Shown here: positions 1-8,154 of the stretch, piece by piece
How positions within the stretch are numbered: the first letter of the stretch is position 1
Layout: every line of letters starts with the position of its first letter
Assembly: GCF_002234535.1 (NCBI RefSeq)
Contig: NZ_CP022521.1
Location: 4,836,001-4,900,000 of the forward strand
Length of the DNA: 64,000 nucleotides
Source of the DNA: Actinoalloteichus hoggarensis
GTDB lineage: Bacteria; Actinomycetota; Actinomycetes; Mycobacteriales; Pseudonocardiaceae
Direction: 5' to 3'
Made by a program: the position numbers and the translations under genes
Notes under the pieces: generated by a model
Databases searched by the model: none
Seen by the model: only the letters and a program-made list of their open reading frames with translations
What the model was told of the DNA's origin: nothing

Positions 1-2
1 AA

Positions 3-932
3 CTGGAGGGACGGGAGCATCATCGGCTGCGTGCTCTGGTGGCACCCGCGTTCACCGCCCGCCGCGCGAGGGCGTTCCGCCCCGGGATCGCCCGCATCGT
101 CGACCGGTTGCTGGACGCGCTGCCGGACCACGTCGAGGACGGCCGAGTGGACCTGCGACGGCACTTCACCCGAGCACTGCCGATGGCGGTGATCTGCGAG
201 CTGGTGGGCATCCCGGAGCCCGACCGACCCCGGTGGGAGGAGTACGGCGCGATCATCGCCGCAGGTGACGGGGCCGGGCTCGCCGAGGCGGTTCCCGGGA
301 TCGTGCGGGGCGCGAAGGCCGCGGTCGCGGCCCGACGCGCCGAGCCCGCCGACGATCTGATCTCCGATCTGCTGCGTGCCCAGTCCGAGGACGGCGAACG
401 GCTCGACGACGTCGAGCTGGTCACGCTCATCTGGAACGTCGTCCTCGCGGGCCAGACGCCGACGCACCTGATCGCCAACGCCGTGGCCGCCCTCTTCGAC
501 CATCCCGAGCAGCTCGCCGCGCTCCGCGCCGACGAGGCGCTGCTGCCCGGCGCCGTCGAGGAGCTGATCCGCTGGTGCGGCCCCCAGCTGCTGGCGATAC
601 CCCGGCAGGCCAGGGAGGACGTCGAGATCGACGGCACGCTGATCAGCAAGGGCGACCGGGTCACGGCGGCGTTGGCGGCCGTCAACCGCGATCCCGCCGT
701 GTTCGTCGATCCGCACCGGCTCGACCTCCGACGCCCGCCGGGCCCGGCGGGCCACCTCGGTTTCCTGCACGGTCCGCACTTCTGTCTGGGGGCGGCGATC
801 GCGCGGGTGCAGACACAGGTCGCGCTCGGCGCGCTGCTACGGCGGTTCCCCCGGCTCGCACCGGCCGGCGAGCCGCAGCGTGTGCCCGACCCGGGCAGCT
901 GGCGGCTCGCCGCCCTGCCCGTGACGCTGTGA
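3..932 (+). CDS. Cytochrome P450, 5' end outside window
   Basis: Heme-thiolate monooxygenase missing its N-terminus at the window edge. The frame is open from base 3 and reads EHHRLRALVAPAFTARR, the conserved stretch before helix C. Further on come an I-helix variant (AGQTPT in place of the usual AGxDT/ET), the K-helix ExxR (EELIR) and the heme loop FLHGPHFCLG with the proximal Cys (pattern FxxGxxxCxG). These make it a soluble bacterial class I P450 that needs ferredoxin and reductase partners. No redox partner or dedicated biosynthetic gene lies next to it, so the substrate is unknown. The GTG at 39 is internal to the conserved region and is not a credible start. Confidence 0.93.
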   Translation: MEGREHHRLRALVAPAFTARRARAFRPGIARIVDRLLDALPDHVEDGRVDLRRHFTRALPMAVICELVGIPEPDRPRWEEYGAIIAAGDGAGLAEAVPGIVRGAKAAVAARRAEPADDLISDLLRAQSEDGERLDDVELVTLIWNVVLAGQTPTHLIANAVAALFDHPEQLAALRADEALLPGAVEELIRWCGPQLLAIPRQAREDVEIDGTLISKGDRVTAALAAVNRDPAVFVDPHRLDLRRPPGPAGHLGFLHGPHFCLGAAIARVQTQVALGALLRRFPRLAPAGEPQRVPDPGSWRLAALPVTL

Positions 933-1064
933 TCCGACAAAGGTGACGACACGCGGATCGTGATCACCGTCGCCTGCCTGACGCGCGGCGCCGACCCACG
1001 ACGATTCGTGCCGCCCGCCGCCCGCCGCCCGCACCGACCCGCCGACTTCAGGAGACGCATCCGA

Positions 1065-2393
1065 GTGTCCGAGACCGACGAGCGTCGCCCGACCTGCTCG
1101 TTCTGCGGCAGGAGTCGTCGGCAGGTCCGGCGCCTCCTCGCGGGCCCGGTGGGCGTGGCGATCTGCGACGGCTGCGTCGAGCAGTGCACGGAACTGTTGG
1201 CCGACGACGATGTGACGTCGCCCGAGCCCGAGCCCGATGTCGAGGCCGCCGCGTACGCCGAGCCGGCGACCCGGCCGACGGGGGCGCTGCCGCGGCCGAT
1301 GGAGGTTCACGCGCTACTCGACGAGTACGTGATCGGGCAGGACCAGGCCAAGCGAGTGCTCTCGATCGCGGTCTGTCATCACTACCGGCGGCTCGCGGCG
1401 AGGTCGGTGCCCGTCGGTCGCCATGCCGTTCCCGACGACACCGTCGAACTCGGCAAGTCCGACGTCCTGTTGATCGGCCCCACCGGCAGCGGGAAGACCT
1501 ACCTCGCCCAGACGCTCGCCCGGGTGCTCGACGTGCCGTTCGCCATGGCCGACGCCACCGCCCTCACCGCGGCGGGCTACGTCGGCGAGGACGTGGAGTC
1601 CATGGCCGCCGCGCTGCTTCGGGCCGCCGATCACGACGTCGCGCGGGCGGAGACCGGCATCATCTACCTCGACGAGGTGGACAAGATCGCTCGACGGGGC
1701 TCGCATCCGTCGAGCACCCGAGACGTCTCCGGCGAAGGCGTCCAGCACGCCCTCCTGAGCATGTTGTCAGGTCGGACCGTCGAGGTTCCCCTCCATGGTG
1801 CACCCGGGGCGGGGGCGGGGCGCATCCCGCTCGACCTGAGCAACGTGCTGTTCATCCTCGGCGGGGCCTTCGCCGGGCTGGACCGGATCATCCAGGCGCG
1901 GTCCGGCGGCGGCGGCTTCGGCTTCGACGTCGGCAGCCGCTCACGGCGGGTGTGGGCGGAGGCCCGCACCGAGGTGCTGCCCGCCGATCTCCAGGAGTTC
2001 GGTCTGATCCCCGAGTTCGTCGGCAGACTCCCGGTGGTGTCGATGCTCGAACCACTGGACGTGCCTGCCCTGGCCCGAGCGCTCACCGTGCCGCGAAACG
2101 CCCTGATCAGCCAGTACCGCAGGCTCTTCGCCCTCGATGGAGTGCTGCTCGAGTTCACCGAGGGCGCCGTGCACGCGGTCGCCGAGCAGGCGCTGCGCCG
2201 CGGCACCGGTGCCAGGGCGGCACGGGCCGTCCTGGAGGAGGTGCTGCTCGACCCGATGTACGAGGTGCCGAGCCGAACCGACGTGTCGCGTGTCGTGATC
2301 ACCCGGGACGCCGTGCTCGACAAGGCTGATGCGCGCCGCCGATCGAGTGCGTCGCCGGATGTCCCCGGTGGGATGCGCGAGCGCTCGGCGTGA
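1065..2393 (+). CDS. ClpX-like AAA+ unfoldase (probable second ClpX)
   Basis: A 442-residue ATP-dependent protein unfoldase that should feed substrates to ClpP. It has an N-terminal C4 zinc-binding domain (Cys11, 14, 34, 37), Walker A GPTGSGKT (138-145), Walker B IIYLDEVD (199-206), pore loop GYVGED (171-176), a second pore loop RDVSGEGVQ and sensor-2 GAR. The ClpP-docking loop reads GFGF (284-287) instead of IGF or LGF. GTG 1065 is chosen because AGGAG lies about 10 nt upstream and the protein then begins right before the zinc domain; an earlier in-frame GTG at 960 adds unconserved residues. No clpP or trigger factor gene is adjacent, unlike housekeeping clpX, so this is probably a paralogue. 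That is inference. Confidence 0.85.
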   Translation: MSETDERRPTCSFCGRSRRQVRRLLAGPVGVAICDGCVEQCTELLADDDVTSPEPEPDVEAAAYAEPATRPTGALPRPMEVHALLDEYVIGQDQAKRVLSIAVCHHYRRLAARSVPVGRHAVPDDTVELGKSDVLLIGPTGSGKTYLAQTLARVLDVPFAMADATALTAAGYVGEDVESMAAALLRAADHDVARAETGIIYLDEVDKIARRGSHPSSTRDVSGEGVQHALLSMLSGRTVEVPLHGAPGAGAGRIPLDLSNVLFILGGAFAGLDRIIQARSGGGGFGFDVGSRSRRVWAEARTEVLPADLQEFGLIPEFVGRLPVVSMLEPLDVPALARALTVPRNALISQYRRLFALDGVLLEFTEGAVHAVAEQALRRGTGARAARAVLEEVLLDPMYEVPSRTDVSRVVITRDAVLDKADARRRSSASPDVPGGMRERSA

Positions 2394-3193
2394 TGCAAGG
2401 CAGGCGACCAGGTCGATGTCGGATCGGCTCGGCGGGTCCAACGGGCTCGACAGACTCGACGGGTGCAGCGGACTCGACAGGTGCAGCGGACTCGACGCAT
2501 CCAGCAGGCCCGACACGCCCAGCACACCCGACGCATCCAGCAAGCCCCACATGTCCAGCAAGCACGACACGCCCAGCAAGCCCCACACGTCTAGCAAGCT
2601 CGACATGCCCAGCAAGCACGACGCATCCAGCAGGCCCGACGGGCCGACGCGGCGGTTGGTCAGATCGACACAGCAGATTCAGCGGACTCAGCGGACCGAC
2701 ACCACCGATCATCGGGCGACGCTCGCGAGGCAGACGGGACGGGCGAGGTCGACGAGCGATCGACCTGCGGCCCAGGTCGGCGGGGCGGGACGAGGGTGCC
2801 GCAGGCGGCGGACGATCGGACTTGAGGCCGCCTCGGCGAGTCGGGCCGAAGGCAGGCCCGATGCCGAGCTGCCGGAGCCTGCCGACCGCGCGGGTGTACA
2901 CCACGGGTGTGTGACCGCGCCGCAGGCGGCGTCCCAGCCGAGACGGTCACGCCGGCTGCGGCGAGCCGGCTGCGGCGGCGGCCGCCGCCGATGGTTGATC
3001 GAGGATCGACGCCCGGAGACATCCGGGTGATCGGCACAGCGGCGCGCGGACGACTCCACCACAGCACCGAACAGGGCAGGGCCGGGCCGTCGGCTCGGCG
3101 ACGGCGGTCGAAGCGTGGAAGGCACCGCCGACTGATGTGTCTCGACCGACACCCCGAGCCCTCGCAGCGAGACGACGGCCGACGCCGACTCGA
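2394..3193. other. Gene-poor 800-bp gap carrying an 18-bp repeat array
   Basis: No convincing gene was seen between the ClpX-like gene and the convergent methyltransferase. All six frames are long because GC is high, and through 2457-2636 every frame encodes a hexapeptide repeat, so open frames there mean nothing. The rest (2650-3190) gave no recognisable domain on either strand. Confidence 0.6.
2457..2636. repeat. 18-bp tandem repeat, 10 units
   Basis: Ten consecutive 18-bp units were counted by hand, typified by CGACACGCCCAGCAAGCC. The first three are a GGTGCAGCGGACT variant and the end units carry GCATCCAGCAGG. A degenerate eleventh unit begins at 2637. The array starts about 60 bp after the ClpX-like stop codon. 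Confidence 0.9.
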
Positions 3194-3937
3194 TCAGGAA
3201 GCGCGGCGCGCGAAGGTGATGATCTCGATGCTCTCCTCGGTGATCGGGCCGCGGTCCCAGTCGCCGAACTGCTCCTCGACGGTCAGGCCTGCCCCGGTCA
3301 GGAAACCCGCCAGTTCGTCGACGTCGAGGAAGCGCAGCGTGCTGCGGCTCGTCTCCGGCCGTTCGCGATCGGAGGCGACGAAGGTGGTGGTGAAACTGAC
3401 GGTTCGGCCGTCCACCGGGGTGTCGACCTGGTTCCACATCCGGATCGTCGCGCCGGTCGGCCCGGTGATCTCCCGGACGTGCTCGGCGGTCCACCGTTCC
3501 CAGGCGCGGGCGGCGGGATTGCGCGTCTCGAAGGCGAACAGGCCGTCATCGGTCAGCGCCGATCGGATCGCGGCCAGCGAGCCGCGGAGCTCGTCGTCGG
3601 TGACGAACACCTGGAAGGCATGGCCGGACATGACGACGAGATCGAACTCGCCCGCCCACGGCCTCGCCGTGAGATCGCCCTCGATCCACTCGATGTCCGC
3701 GCGGGTACGAGCCTGGGCCAGCATCCCGGCGGCCGGGTCGAGCCCGCAGAGTCGGCCGGTGTGGCCCTCCTCCCGCGCCCGGTGCAGCAGGGCGCCGGTC
3801 CCGCAGCCGACGTCGAGCACCGAATCGGCGGACATCACCAACGGCAGGTAGAAGCCGAAGTCGGCTCTGCGCTCCCAGGTGTACTGCCGGTCGTAGAGGG
3901 CGGCGAGATCGGCATCGGCGAACTGGTGATCGACCAC
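3194..3937 (-). CDS. Class I SAM-dependent methyltransferase
   Basis: A 247-residue methyltransferase with Rossmann motif I VLDVGCGTGALL near residue 40, the acidic end of beta-2 (GLDPAAGML) and a motif II/III region (FDLVVMSGHAFQVF). The family transfers a methyl group from S-adenosylmethionine to varied small molecules, and the C-terminal half gives no hint of substrate. The GTG start at 3937 has CAACCT 6 nt upstream and no Shine-Dalgarno, so the message is probably leaderless. It converges on the ClpX-like gene across the repeat gap. Confidence 0.85.
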   Translation of the reverse strand: MVDHQFADADLAALYDRQYTWERRADFGFYLPLVMSADSVLDVGCGTGALLHRAREEGHTGRLCGLDPAAGMLAQARTRADIEWIEGDLTARPWAGEFDLVVMSGHAFQVFVTDDELRGSLAAIRSALTDDGLFAFETRNPAARAWERWTAEHVREITGPTGATIRMWNQVDTPVDGRTVSFTTTFVASDRERPETSRSTLRFLDVDELAGFLTGAGLTVEEQFGDWDRGPITEESIEIITFARRAS

Positions 3938-4140
3938 TCGGGAAGGTTGGCACGAGGTGTGGAGCCCGTGCCAACGATTATCGATCGACGGAGCCGACGG
4001 CAGAACGTCCGGTGGTTTCGGGCGGCGTCGACCGGCCGGCCGATCGGTTCGACGCCGTGGTCAGGTCCGTCCGGCGTTCGCCCAGCAGTTCGGTGAGGCC
4101 AAGGCCGAGGCCGGAACGCGGGCCGCGTCGGTGCGTCCCG

Positions 4141-4180
4141 GCGTTCTGGCGTTCTGGCGTTCTGGCGTTCTGGCGTTCTG
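4141..4180. repeat. 8-bp tandem repeat GCGTTCTG x5
   Basis: Five exact copies of GCGTTCTG. The unit length is not a multiple of three, so copy-number change would shift any reading frame across it. It lies directly downstream (minus strand) of the mnhE-like fragment. Confidence 0.95.
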
Positions 4181-4191
4181 GCCGTGATGCG

Positions 4192-4279
4192 CCCACACCA
4201 CGGTCAGCCAGAGGATCAGCGGCAGCCGCAGCCGCAGCCGCAGCCAGGCATGGCGACGAACCTTGCGCGCCATGCTCAT
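4192..4279 (-). pseudogene. mnhE/mrpE-like 5' fragment (truncated)
   Basis: From ATG 4279 the minus strand encodes a basic start followed by RLRLPLILWLTVVWA. This resembles the N-terminus of the MnhE/MrpE subunit of Na+/H+ antiporters, a short basic region then LPLxxWLTxVW. Homology stops there and the frame runs into the 8-bp repeat. Part of the fragment is itself a GCAGCC hexamer run (LRLRLR). An upstream open frame ends in TGA overlapping this ATG (ATGA, 4276-4279), the spacing expected inside an operon. It therefore looks like a relic junction of two coupled genes. The similarity is by eye and short. Confidence 0.4.
4222..4245. repeat. GCAGCC hexamer x4
   Basis: Four exact tandem GCAGCC units. 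On the minus strand they encode Leu-Arg repeats within the mnhE-like fragment. Confidence 0.9.
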
Positions 4280-4568
4280 CGTCCCCGGACTGGAAGACGG
4301 TGTGCGATCTTCGCGGCGGCGGCCCAGTCCTTGCCTGCCTTGAGCGGGAGGATCGATCGTCCGACGGCGGCAGCCGGCCGCCGGCACCGCGGTGCACGCA
4401 ATCGAGAGTGCGACGCGGGGCGTTGCCGGGGGTGCGCTGCCCGCTGCATACGGAGACGACCACGCCGGGCCGGGTCTGCGGGCACGTTCATCAGGTGTCG
4501 GCCGACCCGACCTCATCGGGGGTGGCGGGGTGGCGACGGTCTGGGGTGCAGGCGAAGCCGGGTTCGGG

Positions 4569-4704
4569 CGGGAGCCGGGGCGGGAGCCGGGGCGGGAGCC
4601 GGGGCGGGAGCCGGGGCGGGTGGGAGCCGGGGCGGGTGGGAGCCGGGGCGGGGGGGGGCCGGGGCGGGTGGGAGCCGGGGCGGGTGGGAGCCGGGGCGGG
4701 TGGC
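4569..4704. repeat. G-rich 12/16-bp tandem array
   Basis: Four units of CGGGAGCCGGGG (12 bp) are followed by five units of CGGGTGGGAGCCGGGG (16 bp), one of them degenerate with a run of nine G. The plus strand carries dozens of GGG/GGGG tracts spaced 2-4 nt apart, so it has strong G-quadruplex potential. Confidence 0.9.
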
Positions 4705-4714
4705 GCGGCCGCCT

Positions 4715-4850
4715 TGCCTGCGGTGCGGTTCCACACGGTGGCATCGTGACCGGCGGCCGTGAGGACGGTGGCCAGGGCGCGTCCCACGGGGCCGAGCCCA
4801 CGAGCCGTGATCGGCGTGTCGACGGTGTGCACATCGACGTCTGCTTCCAT
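4715..4850 (-). pseudogene. NAD(P)-binding oxidoreductase 5' fragment
   Basis: From ATG 4850 the minus strand encodes a Rossmann-type start, with GLGPVGRALATVLTAAGHD followed by TVWNRTAGKA. This is the pattern of the 6-phosphogluconate dehydrogenase-like NAD(P)-binding domain (3-hydroxyisobutyrate dehydrogenase and imine reductase families), including the NRT motif that selects NADPH. About 45 residues are preserved. The frame then passes into the G-rich array and no catalytic domain follows. This is best read as the 5' end of a lost gene. Confidence 0.55.
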
Positions 4851-5169
4851 CCCTACCCGGTCGGACGCGATAGGCGGCCGATACGACGGGCGACGACGCG
4901 GGTAGCCGGACAGCGGCGGGCGGGATGGCGATGACCGGGACAGCGGTGGTCGGCGAGACCTGGAACCCTTCGGCTCCCGACGCAGCGGCGACCGATCGCC
5001 CACGATGGACCGTGCTCGACATGGTCTTTCCATCGGAGTGCGCGGGGGTCACGGTCGGACACGAAGGACTCCAGGACGTGGTGCAGATGGGTGATCCACA
5101 CCGAACCGGAGGACTCGTCCGTGTCGAGATCATCGACCAACGTGTCGTCTCGACGCCTGACCTCTGTGG

Positions 5170-5781
5170 TCAGTACGACTGGCGGGCACGGTGTGCGATC
5201 AGGTCGCCGTGCGGGCGTGCGGGCGGATCGGTGCGGGTCCGCGTCGAGGTGACCGTGAAGCCCGCGTCCTCGACGACGGCCCGCAGGTCGTCCACGGGCC
5301 AGAAGTAGGCGGGCGTGACCGCGTGGTCGAACTCGATCAGTTCCTCGCCGGTGAAGAAGCCCACCAGCAGGCTCCCGCCAGGACGCAGCACCCGCGCGAA
5401 CTCGGCAAGCACCTCTCCGACCCGCTCCGGACGCACGTGGATCAACGAGTACCACGCGAGGATGCCGCCGAGTCCCGCATCGTCGACGTCGAGTGCCGCC
5501 GCCTCACCGAGGTCGAAACGCAGGTGCGGGAACCGGACACGGGCGTCGGCGACGAACTCGGGAACCGGGTCGACACCGCGCACGTCGACGCCCAGCTCGT
5601 GGAGAAGCGCGGTCCACTGTCCGGGCCCGCAGCCCACGTCGATCGCCGGACCGTCGACGGCCCGTCCCCACGCCTCGATGAGGTCGCGGTACACCGTGGG
5701 AATGGAGTCGACCGATCCGAACCGGGCGATGTACTCCGCCGCTCGCCTGCCGTACGCCACGCGTGCCGTCTCCGTGCTCAT
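5170..5781 (-). CDS. SAM-dependent methyltransferase
   Basis: A 203-residue class I methyltransferase. Motif I is IDVGCGPGQW (near residue 47), followed by VRGVDPVPEF (beta-2 acidic residue), a DLGEAAAL segment and the post-motif helix LRPGGSLLVGFF. It resembles the methyltransferase type 11/25 group that acts on small molecules; the substrate is unknown. The ATG at 5781 is preceded by TACGCT 7 nt upstream and no Shine-Dalgarno, a leaderless arrangement. It is divergent from the MBL-fold gene across 219 bp. Confidence 0.85.
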   Translation of the reverse strand: MSTETARVAYGRRAAEYIARFGSVDSIPTVYRDLIEAWGRAVDGPAIDVGCGPGQWTALLHELGVDVRGVDPVPEFVADARVRFPHLRFDLGEAAALDVDDAGLGGILAWYSLIHVRPERVGEVLAEFARVLRPGGSLLVGFFTGEELIEFDHAVTPAYFWPVDDLRAVVEDAGFTVTSTRTRTDPPARPHGDLIAHRARQSY

Positions 5782-6000
5782 CGGGTTGAGCGTAAGAGAC
5801 GATTCGGGACGACCGACGCGCGGTGCTCGGCGGAGACGGGTTTGATCGGCGGCCGTGGTCGGGTCAGGTCGCAGCCGTCACACGACGGTCGCCGCGGTCC
5901 TGCCTCGTCGACGCCCCGCAGGCTCGCGAGGCGTGCACGACCGGTGAAGCGGCCCGACGGAAGGCGACCGCACCGGTGCCGCACCGGATAGCCTCAGTCG

Positions 6001-6870
6001 ATGAGCACCGCCATGAAGGCCACGTCGGACGGCGGAGTTCTCGACGTCGCCTGGCATGCGGGTTGGCCGTCGCCGAAGCATGATCCGGCGCCGGAGATCC
6101 AGGTACACGCCTATGACGAGCACACCGTCCTCCTGCGCCAGAACATGCCGGTGCACTTCGAGGCCCCGTTCCTGTTCCTGCTCCTCGGCACCGAGCGCGC
6201 CCTGCTCCTGGACACCGGGGCGACCGAGGACCCCCGACACCTCCCTCTTCGTCAGGTGGTCGACGACCTGCTCGCCGACCGACTGTCGACCCGACCCGAC
6301 TACGGACTCGTCGTGGCACACACCCACGGCCACGGCGACCATCTCGCGGGCGATGCGCAGTTCGTCGGCCGTCCGAACACGACGATCCTCGGGTCGCGAC
6401 CGGAGGACGTCGCCGACTTCTTCGGCCTGCGGGACTGGCCGACGGACACCGCCGAATTCGATCTCGGTGATCGCTTGCTGGAGGTCATCCCCGGGCCAGG
6501 CCACCACGCGTCCGCGGCCGTGTTCCACGATCGCCGGACCGGCCTGCTGTTCACCGGAGACACCGTCTACCCAGGCCGCCTCTACGTCGAGGACTGGCCC
6601 GCCTTCGCGGCGACGATCGATCGACTGGTGGAGTTCTGCTCACGCCACGCCGTGTCCCACCTCCTCGGCTGTCACATCGAGATGACCACCACGCCCGGAG
6701 TCGACTATCCACGCGGCACCACCTATCAGCCCGAGGAGCCGCCCTTGGAGCTGACCGTCGAGCAGCTGCACGCGGTACGCCGTGCCGTCGTCGAGATCGA
6801 CGGTCGTCCCGGAGTCCATCGCTTCGACGACTTCGTCATCCACAACCGCGACGACCGGGCACTCGTCTGA
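6001..6870 (+). CDS. MBL-fold metallo-hydrolase
   Basis: A 289-residue metallo-beta-lactamase-fold hydrolase with the HTHGHGDH metal motif (HxHxDH pattern), a downstream GPGHH segment, a metal-bridging Asp in FTGDTVYPG and a late His in LLGCHIEM. These are the ligands of a dinuclear zinc or iron site. The family covers thioesterases, lactonases and other hydrolases; the long C-terminal part gives no specificity. The ATG at 6001 has TAGCCT exactly 6 nt upstream and no ribosome-binding site, so it is probably translated from a leaderless message. Confidence 0.87.
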   Translation: MSTAMKATSDGGVLDVAWHAGWPSPKHDPAPEIQVHAYDEHTVLLRQNMPVHFEAPFLFLLLGTERALLLDTGATEDPRHLPLRQVVDDLLADRLSTRPDYGLVVAHTHGHGDHLAGDAQFVGRPNTTILGSRPEDVADFFGLRDWPTDTAEFDLGDRLLEVIPGPGHHASAAVFHDRRTGLLFTGDTVYPGRLYVEDWPAFAATIDRLVEFCSRHAVSHLLGCHIEMTTTPGVDYPRGTTYQPEEPPLELTVEQLHAVRRAVVEIDGRPGVHRFDDFVIHNRDDRALV

Positions 6871-6915
6871 GCGGCCCACGGCTCGTCCGAGCGTTCCGCG
6901 ATTCCCCGCCATGAC

Positions 6916-7350
6916 TCACGGGTACGACGCTCGACGGGGCCGAGCACTCGCGTGCCCGGCGCGAACCAGTCGGAGGTCACGGACGAGCATCACGATGACG
7001 ACGAGGTCGATCACCGACAGGACCGCGGGCGCGACCGGTCCCGCCTGGACCGTGCGAATCTCGTAGCCGGTGAAGACGCCGAGGCCCACGATCCCCGCCG
7101 GGTAAGCGGGCAGGACCCGGCGCAGCAGTGCGACCACGAGAAGGACCTTGACCACCCCGTGCACCGCGAGCAGGAGGACGGTGACGGTCCGGGACCCCGA
7201 GTCGACCGCGTCGGCGCCACTGACGAAGTGTGTGGCGACTGTCGAGTTCGGCGGACCCGGCACGCCGCGGGCCGGCACCTCGGCCACGAGCCGATGCACC
7301 GTCGCGGCCGGGATGAGCAGCAGGATGCCGGAGCACCGGCCGCCGGGCGC
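6916..7350 (-). pseudogene. DUF2127-like membrane protein, N-terminus damaged
   Basis: The minus strand encodes an integral membrane segment series: ILLLIPAATVHRLV, THFVSGADAVDSGSRT, then LAVHGVVKVLLVVALLRR and YPAGIVGLGVFTGYEI. These match my recollection of DUF2127 (predicted membrane proteins with a conserved HGxxKxxLxxALLR stretch). The first transmembrane helix expected before ILLLIP is missing, and upstream residues in the same frame are Arg/Gly-rich and unlike the family. No start with a ribosome-binding site was found. Either the gene is 5'-truncated or a frameshift hides the start. Confidence 0.5.
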
Positions 7351-7540
7351 ACGGCGATCTCGCAACGGGCAGCCGCCGAGACGCGGGCCGAGCGGGCGAT
7401 GCCGTGACGCCCGACCCAGCAGGCGGGCTAGCCCGGACGATGCTCGACCGAAGGTGTCGGTCCGCTCGTAGACTCCTCGCGCGTGCGGTCCGTGCCGCGC
7501 GACCCGCTGAAGCTCCGCCGTCGCCGAAGGGCCGTCCGAC

Positions 7541-7939
7541 ATGACCCCGCAGGAGTTCACCGACATCGCGTTGTGGTTTCCCGAGTCGACCGAGAGCAGG
7601 CCCTACGGCCCCGATGCGCTGGTCTACAAGGTCGCGGAGAAGTCGTTCGCGATCCTGGCCGAGGGCCCGACCGACGAACCCGCCCGGATCACGCTGAAGT
7701 GCGATCCGGCTCTCGCACTGGAGCTGCGTGCCCAGTTCCCGAGCGTGACGCCCGGCTACCACACGGACAAGCGTCACTGGAACACGATCCTCTTGGACGG
7801 CACGGTCTGCGACGACGAACTGGTGGAGATGACCGTCCACTCCTACCGGCGGGTCGTGGCAGGGCTGCGCAAGGCCGACCGGGACCGACTCCGCACCGTT
7901 CTCGGCGAGGACGCGCCCCCGCTGCCGAGCACGGAGTGA
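7541..7939 (+). CDS. MmcQ/YjbR family protein
   Basis: A 132-residue soluble protein of the MmcQ/YjbR family (CyaY-like fold, often annotated as DNA-binding). Diagnostic stretches are WFPESTESRPYGPDALVYKVAEKSFA near the start, TLKCDP, and PGYHTDKRHWNTILLDG with the conserved K-x-HW-N-x-I/V pattern. The function of the family is not firmly established. The ATG at 7541 immediately precedes the conserved domain. It stands alone, convergent with the second SOS-type small ORF on the other strand. Confidence 0.88.
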   Translation: MTPQEFTDIALWFPESTESRPYGPDALVYKVAEKSFAILAEGPTDEPARITLKCDPALALELRAQFPSVTPGYHTDKRHWNTILLDGTVCDDELVEMTVHSYRRVVAGLRKADRDRLRTVLGEDAPPLPSTE

Positions 7940-8119
7940 GGGCGAGGGCTCGACGGCAGGGGCGGGCATGAGGCCGTTCAGCTCGGGCATCGTCGATCGC
8001 CGACGGGATCGCCGTTGTCCCGGCCCGGTACGGAGCAGCCCACGCCGGCGTCGGTGCGGGAACACGGCCAGTGTCATGCCGACGAGAACGCTGAGCGCGG
8101 CGAGCGAGTAGAGATCCAT
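7940..8119 (-). CDS. Putative SOS-controlled small membrane ORF (3' end undefined)
   Basis: ATG 8119 sits 6 nt after the -10 of a LexA-box promoter. The first 20 residues (MDLYSLAALSVLVGMTLAVF) form one predicted transmembrane helix, followed by HRRRRG, a positive-inside anchor. After that the frame becomes Arg/Pro/Ser-rich. It stays open far beyond 7940, into the antisense of the MmcQ gene (next stop 6977), so the true 3' end cannot be set. The lower bound given here is arbitrary. A small membrane peptide, perhaps with a frameshifted tail, is inferred; no family was recognised. Confidence 0.35.
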
Positions 8120-8125
8120 GACACG

Positions 8126-8154
8126 ACTATCGAACAGATGTTCTAGATCGACAA
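8126..8154 (-). promoter_or_regulatory. LexA (SOS) box in a leaderless promoter
   Basis: Read on the minus strand: -35 TTGTCG (8154-8149), exactly 17 bp spacer, -10 GATAGT (8131-8126), then 6 nt to ATG 8119. The spacer holds TAGAACATCTGTTCGA (8145-8130), which differs from the actinobacterial SOS box TCGAAC-N4-GTTCGA at one position. Bound LexA would cover the promoter completely. A near copy lies at 38196-38224. Confidence 0.8.

Larger units (their letters stand above)
3938..5169. other. Repeat-rich region with apparent gene remnants
   Basis: About 1.2 kb between two methyltransferase genes without an intact gene. It holds five units of an 8-bp repeat, a GCAGCC hexamer run, a long G-rich array and two minus-strand stretches resembling the 5' ends of genes (listed separately). 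The stretch 4860-5169 has an open minus frame with a protein-like segment (WITHLHHVLESFVSDRD), but no domain was recognised and no clear start. Confidence 0.55.

Noticed and set aside
20-1189. 389-residue minus-strand open frame over the P450 gene
   Set aside because: Shadow frame: Arg/Ser/Pro-rich, no domain, and the opposite strand has an unambiguous P450.
2329-3030. Open frames through the 18-bp array that read as hexapeptide-repeat proteins
   Set aside because: Every frame on both strands is open because the unit is 18 bp without stops; no ribosome-binding site or conserved flank supports any of them.
4192-4279. Intact small membrane protein instead of an mnhE relic
   Set aside because: The hydrophobic part is only about 12 residues long and then enters an exact 8-bp repeat, so a functional membrane protein is unlikely.
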